A stretch of 64,000 nucleotides of DNA from Trichomonas vaginalis G3 (taxonomy: Eukaryota; Parabasalia; Trichomonadida; Trichomonadidae): positions 20,118,082 through 20,182,081 of the forward strand of contig NC_067207.1 of assembly GCF_026262505.1 (NCBI RefSeq), written 5' to 3'. This document shows positions 29,736-39,800 of this stretch, one piece after another. The notes below the pieces were generated by a model. It did no database searches and was not told the origin of the DNA. It worked only from the letters and a program-made list of their open reading frames with translations. Position 1 is the first letter of the stretch. Each line of letters starts with the position of its first letter. The translations under genes were made by a program, and so were the position numbers.

Positions 29736-32700
29736 TTATATGTCATAATAGAACCCACGTGGACCAAGCTTTACTTTCTTCCTGACTGAGTTTTTAACTC
29801 TTCTTTTTCCTTCATTGCCCTCTGCTTGAAGTTGTTGCATCTTTGCATTATGTTCATCTAGTATGTTGCAAATTTCCCATGTCCTTTTTGCCTTTTGGCT
29901 CTGGTCGCCCATCTCAGGTAACCTATATCCTAGAAAGAGTTTGTCATAGTCTGTATTTGAGTCTTCGCGTATTGTTTGCATGACTCTTTCCTGAGTTTCC
30001 GGTTCAAGCTCTTCAAACAGTGCCTGTCCATATGGAATAAGCTCGTTTCCAAATATATGTTTTTGTAGCCATTCTGGTTTTCTTTCCATGTTACCAACTA
30101 TATCTTTGTGAATGGGAAAGCTTTTACCCAATCTTTCAGTCTTGCGTCGTTTATTTCTGTAGTTGGTTTTATTTTGTCAAGGAACATGTTTTTCAATACT
30201 AACATTTCATTTGGTACTGTCCATTTGAGTTTTCTTAAATATTCATCCCTTCTCGATTCATCGCCTGCAAAGTAAGTTTTTATGACATTTTGTAAACTTT
30301 CGTTTGCAAGGTCATGTACAATAGGTTCTCTTCCTTCTCCCTCCCTAACTTTCTTTCTAAACTCTTCACCAAATATACCATCTCTATGGTTCTGTGTAGT
30401 TCTTTGAGATAAATGTTCTAGAACGTCAGGTGTTATATTTCCATCAGCCATGTTCATTTCATACTGGTCCAAAATATCTGCATGTTTCATATCTTTCAAT
30501 GGCATTAAAGCCGCGCTTAAAATACCAGCTATATCTCGTTCACCATTGACTTCCATTGCGTCTACAACTTCTTGGAATTGTGGTTGTAAGTTTATGAACC
30601 ACCTATCTGGATTAGCTTTATGACCCCATCTCATTGTAGTTCCATCGTCTGCAGAAACAAAAGTAGGTTTGTTTCCATCTTGGTTAGGTTCTGAATGAAC
30701 TTTAAACAATGTTTCATTTCTATATGTTTTCTTGAAATTTAACCTTTTATTTTCACCGAGTTCATCCGAAGATTGAACGTTAAATGCTCGTAAGTAAAAA
30801 GGGTTGTTGTATTTGTGTACATTTTCTTTCAGTACTTCCATTCTATGCTGAATATTTTCATCTGGTGCTGGAGTCTTTTGTATGTCGGCAAACATTTTTC
30901 GATATTCTTCTACTATGTCAGCCGAATTTTTTTTAGACTCTTGGAAATATTCCATATTCTCCGCATACACTTGTTGAGGGTCAAGATTTTTCGGCTGTTC
31001 CAAATCTTCATCTAGTTCTGTGAAGTTAGTTTCCAAAGGAAGGACTTGTTCGTTTCCTTCAGGCTCTTCTAGCTGTTGTTGCTGAACTATTTCTTCCATG
31101 TCTGGTTGTATCTGAACTTCTTCCTGTGGAGTTTCTTGTACCTCATCTGCTGGCATTTCATATATTCCGAGACCGTTTTCAACAATTTCCCTATCTACGT
31201 CATCCGCATTCATAAGCTTTTGTTCTTTCGTTCCGTCTCTATTTTTTACGCGTTTCATGACGAAAGTTGAATTGTCATTTAGCTCTGACATCAAATATCT
31301 CGGAGTAAATTCATCCATGTCATTTGGATGATATGCTATTAAATCATATCCCTTAGCGAGCTTGTATTTTCCAGGTTTGAGATTATATCCGTTTTGGTGC
31401 TGAGCCATAAAGCTAAATAGGTTCGGGTCAGTATTTCCATCCTTGAACTTTCTAATAGCTTCTTTATATCTGTCACTAAAGTCAACAGTATCTGGGAAAC
31501 CACACTCTTCTTTAAGCATTTTTAAGAATTCTTGGTTTCCTTGTTCTCTACTTCTTTTATGTCCTTGCTCTGTTTGTGGTTGTTGTTGTGCAGGGTTTTG
31601 AACTGTTGGTTGTGCTGGATTTTGAACTGTTGGTTGTTGTGTTGGTTGTTGTTGTTGTTGTTGTTGTGCAGGGTTTTGAACTGTTGGTTGCTGTGCTGGT
31701 TGTTGTGTTGGTTGTTGTGCTGGTTGTTGTTGTTGTTGTGTTGGTTTTGGTGCATGCCTGTGTCTGTGTCCATGTGACGATGTAAATGTTTTAGGTAGTC
31801 CTGGTGCAGGTGCTTCTCTTGGAGGGTTTGGTGGTATATAAGTTCCACCAGCTGGCACATATGTTCCATCTGCAGCGTAATGTCCTACCTGACTTTTCGT
31901 TCTTAAGAAAGCATTTACTAGGTCTGTTTTGGTCTGTTGTAACTCTTTTTCTTGACTTTTCACAACAGTTGCTCTAACGGCGTCATAGGCACTTTGAACT
32001 GCCTGTCTCGTTGCTGCATCTGTTATTTTCGTCATATTTTGTGCTACTTCTCTTAACTCTTTGTCGAAACCTTCAGACTTCAGTTTCTTTCCAGATGAGA
32101 AGTCGTTCACTTGTTTCACCTTACTATGAAGAGCTTCGAAGGCGTTCTTAAAGTCAGCATTTGTTAAAGCTTCATTTGAACTGTCTTCATCCGCTTGTAT
32201 TTTTGTCCTTATTGACCCTATAAGCTGGGCTGCTTTAGCGTTGGCTTGGGCATCTAACCAGTCATTGTTAGCTTTTATATATTCTGAGCTTTTCATTGCC
32301 TTTTGCATAGCCGCGTCGTTATTTTTACTTTCTTGTGCTAAGTTTTCATACTGTACGGTTTGGTTTTGCAACTGTAAAAGTTTTTCTGCCTTTACATTTG
32401 CTTCAACTTCTTTTTTATACTCATCGCTATCCATATATGTCTTCATGGCTTTTTGTTTTATCTCTTCATCTTTCAGTACTTTATATTGAGTAGTATGGTT
32501 TTTCAAATTTATAACATCTTGTTCCATTTTTGCTACTTCTGCTGCTTTTTCTGACACTTTTTTCGCATATTCCTCTGTACTTAGTTCTTTCAGTTGTTCT
32601 TCTTTCTTCTTTTTCTCTACGTTTAACTCATTGAATTTCTTTGTCTGTCTGTCATATTCTAGTTTCTTTTCGTTTTCACTTATTTGTTTCTGTATGTCTA

Positions 32701-33010
32701 TGTTTGACTTTTTGACATCTGTTATTTGATTTTTGAGTGAACTCAAATTCATTTGACTTTGAGGGTTATAAGCTGTTCCGTCTGCAGCTCCACCATAGCC
32801 TGCCATTTTCGCTAAAAGTGCCGCTCTTAAACCTCCACTCTGTGCACCAACAACTCGGTTTAAAAGCATAGGATTGCTTGACATTTGTTGCAACATAGTG
32901 GGGTCATTCAGCATTTGTTGTTGCAACTGTTGTTGTGGTGTCAGTTTTACTATTGGATGTTTCAATGCTCTCTTCCTCTTACGTATATTCTTACGTAGCT
33001 TACGTGGCAT
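29736..33010 (-). pseudogene. E2 part: large coiled-coil structural-type protein
   Basis: About 1080 residues. The order is: basic arginine/lysine-rich start (MPRKLRKNIRKRKRALKH), a Q/M-rich segment, a long coiled coil over roughly residues 90-370, a histidine-rich patch (SHGHRHRHAP), tandem Q/P repeats (QQPTVQNPAQ), and a mostly helical conserved C-terminal half. It is the largest part of E2, lies beside the capsid gene and is retained in E1, so a virion or scaffold role is plausible. Broken, about one break. Confidence 0.65.
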
Positions 33011-33325
33011 TTTAAGTGAAGTTAAAAAGCGGCTTTTGACAGATGTTTATATGACACTTTTTGTTCAGCACAAAAAACTACTCGGTCAAAGTCATATTTT
33101 CAGTAAGGACATATGGGGTAGAAATGAGGTTAGAAAACGGGGTAGATATACCCTTCTACCCTAAAATATATTTTTATTGAATTCTGAGTAAAATTCTGAG
33201 TAAAATGACAGATGTTTATATGACACTTTCTCCGGTTTATAGGACCTCTCTCATATTCTATCTTGTCATATCTAAACTCAAAGTCATGTATGTCCTCAAA
33301 ACTTCATTTCTCCTAAACATCTTCA
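33011..33325. other. E2 right subterminal non-coding zone with one hairpin module
   Basis: No gene is seen. GACAGATGTTTATATGACAC occurs twice (about 33036 and 33205). A minus-oriented GGGTAG hairpin module lies at 33116-33175. The equivalent zone of E1 is about 850 bp and holds AGGTGA modules instead. Confidence 0.75.
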
Positions 33326-33387
33326 GGGCTAGAGGGCACGAAGTGCCTGGAAGCCCCACTACCTTTTTTTTTTTTTTTTTTTTTTTT
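33326..33387 (-). repeat. E2 right terminal inverted repeat with T tract
   Basis: 38 bp (33326-33363) mirror the left terminus exactly and are followed by 24 T (33364-33387), the same number as the A tract at the other end. Confidence 0.9.
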
Positions 33388-33393
33388 TATTTA
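33388..33393. repeat. E2 target site duplication, right copy
   Basis: TATTTA follows the T tract and matches 8593-8598. Confidence 0.6.
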
Positions 33394-34107
33394 GTCATAT
33401 TTTGCATAATTCTAAGTAGATTTTGTAAAAAATCAAGAAAGAAAAATTTTAACGTGCTTTATTTTTTCTTTTTTATAATAATACATATTATTATATAATT
33501 AACATATTCATAATGTTTCACCCTTTCAAAAATATAATCCTCCTCCTCTCAAATAAACGTACATACGGGTGGCCTCTTTTTTCAAAAAATTAAAATTTGA
33601 AATTTTGGGCTCAAATATTAGAGATTTTTTCAACCTTCAACGATATATGTTGTCTATATCAGACCTCCTTTCTTTTTGATACTTAACATTGTTCCTAAAT
33701 CTTAGCCATTAAGGCTGTTCTGAAAATATTTTTTTTTCGACAAAATTCGAAAAAAATTCTTAAAATTCAAAAATCCCTTAATTCCTGAGGATTTTGGAAA
33801 AAAGTTTTTACATGAACATGTGTATATTATATGAAGTATATTGATAAGGTAAAAATCAAATTTTATTGCATATTCATCGAGAAAATAAACTAACGAATCC
33901 CTCAAAATTGAGAGGGTAATCCTCCTCCTCTCAAATAAACGTACATACGGGTGCACCCTTAATAGAGGTATGGAAGTTAAGTAAAACAATGAAATTCAAT
34001 ATTTATATTAAAAATCAAATGAAATGATTTGAAGTGTTTAAAAATTGAAACAGGATGATATTTAAACCTTTATTCTTTCAATAATCAAGTTAAATAATAG
34101 TATTCAA
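33394..34107. other. Intergenic host sequence with a 37-bp direct repeat
   Basis: AT-rich and without a supported gene. An identical 37-bp sequence starting TAATCCTCCTCCTCTCAAAT occurs at 33535-33571 and 33917-33953, 382 bp apart. The second copy runs on into GTGCACCCTTAA, the reverse complement of a 12-mer left of E2. A short duplication or the ends of an unrecognised repeat are possible. Confidence 0.6.
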
Positions 34108-36555
34108 TTATCCTGCAACCATTTTAGTCAAAGATATATGACTAATTGAATTTATTGCAAGTTTTTGTATCAAAGCATACTTAAAAGTTTTGATAAAATT
34201 GAAGCACTTTCCATCGCTGAGATAAGTCGAATCTGGGCATTCAGAATTTTCACATTTGTCATTGTATAGTACATAAGGGGAATAACACCGTTTACAAGTT
34301 CTTGCATTATCACAATTTGCACAATTATAAGAACAGTTTAAACACCATCCAATTGAAAGATAAGTCGATTCAGGGCAAAAAGTATTTTCGCAAGAATCTT
34401 GATACTTAACATATGGTGAACGGCATTTAAGGCAACTGTTACTTTGTAAGCATTGCTCGCAGTTTGTTATGCAGCTATCACATACGTTGGCGTTTTTGTA
34501 TGTAGAGGGAGGACATGTTGTGACTTCGCACTTTCCTTTGTACAGCAAATATGGAGATTTGCAGCTGCGGCAACTGCTGCCATCTGAACATTGTTCACAG
34601 TTTGTAATGCAGCTATCGCATACGTTGCTGTTGTTGTATGTAAAGGGAGGACATGTAGTTCTATCACATCTTCCGCCATAAAGCAAATATGGAGATTTGC
34701 AGCTGCGGCAACTGCTGCCATCTGAACATTGATCACAGTTTGTAATGCAGCTATCGCATACATTGCCGTTTTTGTATGTTCCAGGAGGACATGTAGTTCT
34801 ATCACATCTTCCGCCATAAAGCAAATATGGAGATTTGCAGCTGCGGCAACTGCTGCCATCTGAACATTGTTCACAGTTTGTAATGCAGCTATCGCATACG
34901 TTGCTGTTGTTGTATGTAAAGGGAGGACATGTAGTTCTATCACATCTTCCGCCATAAAGCAAATATGGAGATTTGCAGCTGCGGCAACTGTTGCCATCTG
35001 AACATTGATCACAGTTTGTAATGCAGCTATCGCATTGGTTACCGTTTTTGTATGTAGAGGGAGGACATGTTGTGACTTCGCACTTTCCTTTGTACAGCAA
35101 ATATGGAGATTTGCATGTGCGGCAACTGCTGCCATCTGAACATTGTTCACAGTTTGTAATGCAGCTATCGCATACGTTGCTGTTGTTGTATGTAAAGGGA
35201 GGACATGTAGTTCTATCACATCTTCCGCCATAAAGCAAATATGGAGATTTGCAGCTGCGGCAACTGTTGCCATCTGAACATTGATCACAGTTTGTAATGC
35301 AGCTATCGCATTGGTTACCGTTTTTGTATGTAGAGGGAGGACATGTTGTGACTTCGCACTTTCCTTTGTACAGCAAATATGGAGATTTGCATGTGCGGCA
35401 ACTGCTGCCATCTGAACATTGTTCACAGTTTGTAATGCAGCTATCGCATACGTTGCTGTTGTTGTATGTAAAGGGAGGACATGTAGTTCTATCACATCTT
35501 CCGCCATAAAGCAAATATGGAGATTTGCAGCTGCGGCAACTGTTGCCATCTGAACATTGATCACAGTTTGTAATGCAGCTATCGCATTGGTTACCGTTTT
35601 TGTATGTTCCAGGAGGACATGTTGTGACTTCGCATCTTCCGCCATAAAGCAAATATGGAGATTTGCATGTGCGGCAACTGCTTCCATTTGAACATTGATC
35701 ACAGTGTGTTATGCATTTGTAGCACCTTCCACTATTATTATAGTATGACGCTGGACAGTTAGTTAGGCTGCATCCATTATTATAAAGGACATGAGAAGAA
35801 TCACACATATTACAAGAAGAAGAACTATCACAGTCAATGCAATTAGCCATGCATAAATAATCGTATGTTAATTCAACATATCCATCACCTTGAAATAAAT
35901 CATAATCACCACTTTTTATATCAATATTTCTGAAGAAATTTCCAGATGAATGACATGATGTTCCACTAAATCCAATCTCTGTGAAACCATTTACATTTTT
36001 ATTTCCTCCTTTACCTATCTTACATCCTCCACCACCGCCCGATCCTTCTACTGCCCATCCTGCTTGATATGAACCATTCGCATCTAAATATCTCGGATCG
36101 TTCATCAAAGTAGGAAAACCAGAAGTTTCTATTTTATAATATGTGTTATTTCCTCCTCCATGTGCACCAAGAAGATTTTTACTTGCTCCAGAGCCACCTG
36201 CTGCAGTAATATAATGAGTTGGTGAATATTGTCCAATATATATATAAGCTGAACTTGACCCTCCACCACAGCCATAATCATTACTGTTTGATCCTTTTCC
36301 TCCATCAGGAGATCCTGCAGTATTCAAAGAACCTGAAGTACCAGGTTCTAAATCATAATACATTGTATTTGTCAGTTTGAATTGAGCAGTTACTTTTGAT
36401 CCACTACCACCAAGTTTATATAGATCTCTAAAACTACCGCCTTGTGCTCCACGACATTCAACTTCATATTGACCTGGTCTTAATGTTCCAATTCGAGAAT
36501 TACCATGTTCTGCTTTAGCAATAAGATTACTATAGAATAGAAAGAATAGAAACAT
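34108..36555 (-). CDS. Host secreted glycine-rich and cysteine-repeat protein, 815 aa
   Basis: The product starts with a signal peptide (MFLFFLFYSNLIAKAEHG). Residues about 20-240 form a glycine-rich domain of the type next to ALK/LTK receptors (GGSFRDLYKLGGSGSK, YGCGGGSSSAYIY, SGGGGGCKIGKGG). Residues about 245-790 are tandem 46-residue cysteine repeats (CITNCDQCSDGNSCRSCKSP) like furin-type modules of protist surface proteins. The last 30 residues lack a clear membrane anchor, so the protein is either secreted or truncated at the end. Probably an extracellular binding or adhesion protein; the ligand is unknown. Confidence 0.75.
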   Translation of the reverse strand: MFLFFLFYSNLIAKAEHGNSRIGTLRPGQYEVECRGAQGGSFRDLYKLGGSGSKVTAQFKLTNTMYYDLEPGTSGSLNTAGSPDGGKGSNSNDYGCGGGSSSAYIYIGQYSPTHYITAAGGSGASKNLLGAHGGGNNTYYKIETSGFPTLMNDPRYLDANGSYQAGWAVEGSGGGGGCKIGKGGNKNVNGFTEIGFSGTSCHSSGNFFRNIDIKSGDYDLFQGDGYVELTYDYLCMANCIDCDSSSSCNMCDSSHVLYNNGCSLTNCPASYYNNSGRCYKCITHCDQCSNGSSCRTCKSPYLLYGGRCEVTTCPPGTYKNGNQCDSCITNCDQCSDGNSCRSCKSPYLLYGGRCDRTTCPPFTYNNSNVCDSCITNCEQCSDGSSCRTCKSPYLLYKGKCEVTTCPPSTYKNGNQCDSCITNCDQCSDGNSCRSCKSPYLLYGGRCDRTTCPPFTYNNSNVCDSCITNCEQCSDGSSCRTCKSPYLLYKGKCEVTTCPPSTYKNGNQCDSCITNCDQCSDGNSCRSCKSPYLLYGGRCDRTTCPPFTYNNSNVCDSCITNCEQCSDGSSCRSCKSPYLLYGGRCDRTTCPPGTYKNGNVCDSCITNCDQCSDGSSCRSCKSPYLLYGGRCDRTTCPPFTYNNSNVCDSCITNCEQCSDGSSCRSCKSPYLLYKGKCEVTTCPPSTYKNANVCDSCITNCEQCLQSNSCLKCRSPYVKYQDSCENTFCPESTYLSIGWCLNCSYNCANCDNARTCKRCYSPYVLYNDKCENSECPDSTYLSDGKCFNFIKTFKYALIQKLAINSISHISLTKMVAG
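34400..35720. repeat. 138-bp coding repeats with a 276-bp higher-order period
   Basis: Each 138-bp unit encodes one 46-residue cysteine module. Two unit types alternate, so the sequence around TACGTTGCTGTTGTTGTATG recurs every 276 bp (34621, 34897, 35173, 35449). Copies within the higher-order repeat are almost identical, which points to recent tandem amplification or gene conversion. Confidence 0.85.
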
Positions 36556-36854
36556 TTGTTAATAATTGATTTTTTATAAATCCATTTGAATGTTTTTAAT
36601 GAACTTATTAAAAAGGGTAAAGATCTTGTAATAATGGGACCATAGTTTAAACATGAATACAAAGCAAAATATATATTTTTCTGATCTCTGTTTCCATTTT
36701 ATGAAACTCTTAAAATTAAATTCTTTATTTACAACTATTCAATTTTTAACACTTGTTTTAAATAGTTTGACGACTCTTTCTAAATAAGTTTAGAAATGAG
36801 TTTAAGAATATAAATTTTTTTATTAATAAAACAAACAAATAATAATAGAATATT

Positions 36855-39800
36855 TTATTGAGGTAATTTGACCTTACTATCGCGATGGTGTTTTCGATCT
36901 TTAGATTGTATTTCAACAAGGATATCATAAAGATCATCGAACATCAATTCTTTTGAAATATCAAGAGCGGTTTGACCTTTGTTGTTAGTTATGTTTTTGT
37001 CAATATTTGAAGAAATCAAATATTTTGCTGCAGAAACATTGCGAGATAAACAACAGAAATGGAGTGCGGAGAATCTGAGGTTAGTTACAGAGTTAACAGG
37101 AACTCCATGTCCAACAAGATATTTCACAACTGATATATCGGATTTACACATACAACTGACATGAAGTAAATTAGTACCAAATGGATTAGTTTGTAAAAGA
37201 TTTGCATTGTATTTATGTTGGAAATATCTCAAAATGTCTGTACGTGAATCACGGCATACTTTCGACAAAAAGACAAATGAGAAATCTTCAATGAAATAAT
37301 GAATATGTTTCTCATATTTCTTATCAAATATATGTTTCATGTAAACACAAAGATGATAATGTTTTTCTAATAAAATTTTGATTTGTTCGTCTTTCGTCAT
37401 TTCAATTGGAATTTTTCCTTTTTTGTTTTTATGTGACAATGAACCACATTCAACTAAAAATTTAACTATCTCAAGGTCATTGTTCTTCGATGCATAATGA
37501 AGTGCTGTATTACCTTCTTTGTCTTTTTTGTCAACAAAACATCCATAAATTACTAACAATTTCAAACATTCAAAAGACTTATGAATAGAACTAAAACAAA
37601 TCAATGGAATTCCTTCTTCATCAACTGCATCAGGATTCAATTCATTCTGAAGCATGTATTCTAATATCTTATCATATTTACGACCAATGACTGCATGAAC
37701 TAAATCATTCGTATAATTCTTGTTTTCTTTGACGAAATTAAACAATATTTCAAAATTCTCTTCTGGAATCGTGATGTCATTACTAAACTTTTGCAAAACA
37801 AATTCAAGAAATCGTTTCGTTTCTTCATCATTACAATAATCAATACATCGAAATCCATCGTTATCTTTAGTAAACAACAATTTCTTTTCACAAACTTCGG
37901 CGGCTAATGATGTATATCTATTTTTAATAGCATAATGCAAGGGAATTCGTCCAAAATCATCTTTCTCGTCATATCGCAATCCAACGGATTTCAAATATAC
38001 AATGATATCAAGCATTTTCTTGATTTCGTCTGCTGTTAAGTTTTCTTTCATTGTACAATAATGTAACAATGAATATCCATTCTCAGAAACTAAATTAAAA
38101 TCAACTCCGATTTCAATCATTTTTTGAACACATTCTAATGAAAGTTTGTTGATACAATGTGCCAAAATGTAATATCCACATGGGAATTCAACAATGATAT
38201 TAGGAACAAATGATTTGAATTCTTCTGGTTTAGAGATGAGTTCAATACATTTTTGTTCATATTTTTTGACAATTAAATTCAAGATTTTTTCATTGAATTT
38301 CGTAGAATTCAATTCTCGTTCGATTTCATTGATTCCATCAATTGTTTTAAGATTGACACCTGATTTCAACAAGATTTCGGCACATTTCAATGAACCAACA
38401 ATAAGACAAATGTGTAATGCATTCATCTTTTCTAATTCAACATTAATGTCAACTTTCTTTTCGATCAACAAAACAAGAATTTCAAATTTGTCTTTCAAGA
38501 TTGTTTTCAACAAATATTCTTTTTGATATTTTTCAAAAACTGTTGGATTATTTTGAATAAACAACAAAAATTGCCATTGAGTATTAAACAATCCTAAACT
38601 CAACTCATAGAGTAGTTTAAATCGATTTTCTTCGTTATTAACTCTTCGTGCAACATCAAAAGCTGTTTCACTTGAAAAGTTTTCCAATGAAACATTTGCA
38701 CCTTTGTTTACAAGTTTATGAACAATTTGTGAATTTTCATTTTTGACAGCATAAAAAACTGCTGAATTTCCTTTGTTGTCACCAATATTAATTGTTTCTT
38801 TTGAACAAAGAATAGAAACTAATTTAATATTGTTCTGCAATGTAGCAAATATCAATGGTGTTTGTAAATATTCATTGTATTCATTGTGATTCATCTTCCT
38901 TGACATATAATCTTTGACGGTATTGACATCATTGTTCGTAATACAAATAAATATTTCCCCTGCCAAGAATTTTTGGCGTTTTGGAGATGGAGAATTTGAT
39001 TTCTTCTTGTATTTGAACAATTTTGTATTTGGATTTAATGATTTGGATCTGATTTTCTTCTTCATGGATTGGTCTTTCTTTTCTTCTGTTTTTTCGTTGT
39101 TTTTCTGATCTTTTGGTGAAATTTTGACTGATTTTTTGAATTTCTTTTTATTTTTCTTTGTCGAAGTTTTTGGTTTTCTTTTTGTTTTCTTAGGAATTGG
39201 TGTGGAAACTTCGACAACATCAACATTAGGAGATAAGTTGTTCTCTTGGTAATTTTGGTTTCCAATTAAAATTGAATCATTATCATTGAGATTATTCGGA
39301 GGACAAGATTTAGGAATTTTTTCTGGTTGTGATGATTTTTCTGGAGTTGAAACTTCAACAACTTCTATGTCCGAATCCATTTCTGATTGAGAAATAAAAC
39401 TGTCAGATGGAAGAGGACGTCTGGCAATGTCATAGAATGGATTGTCATCATCAATTCCTCTTGATCTAGCAAATACAGGAGATCCTTTTGGAGTGGTTTC
39501 TCTTGATGGAGTGTGGAACTTTTCTTTCTTGTTTTTCTTGTTTCCTTTCTTGTTCTCATCATCTGAAGAAGAAGAACCGGAACTTGATGAAGAACTCTTC
39601 TTTTTAGGAGTTTCTTTGCTATTTTCTGGAGTTTTCATGTTTTCTTTGTTATTTTCTTCATCAGATAAAGTATTTTTCTTAGGAATTTCTTTGTTATTTT
39701 CTGGAGTTTCTATTTCAATTTTGATTTGATTTTCTTCTTTCTCTGGATTGTTAATGTTTTCAGGTGATTTCTCTTTCTTGTTTTCTTCATCTGAGGAAGA

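Larger units (their letters stand above)
8599..33387. mobile_element. E2: full-length Polinton/Maverick element, 24.8 kb
   Basis: The element is bounded by matching ends: 24 A plus a 38-bp inverted repeat on the left and the mirror image on the right, with TATTTA on both sides. It carries the hallmark Polinton set: retroviral-type integrase, protein-primed family B polymerase, packaging ATPase, double jelly-roll-type major capsid and minor-capsid candidates. It also has an SF3 helicase, an adenine methyltransferase, a fibre and KilA-N regulators. No adenovirus-type protease was recognised. End to end it looks complete, but the coding content is broken in roughly 15 to 20 places. The intact termini and near-identity to E1 suggest a recent insertion. 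Confidence 0.92.

Noticed and set aside
33702-33989. 95-codon minus-strand frame in the E2 right flank
   Set aside because: Low-complexity AT-rich sequence overlapping a repeated 37-mer; no motif or start context.
34467-35702. 411-codon alternative frame in the cysteine-repeat gene
   Set aside because: The repeat period is a multiple of three, so absence of stops in one unit extends to all; it has no signal peptide or own start context.
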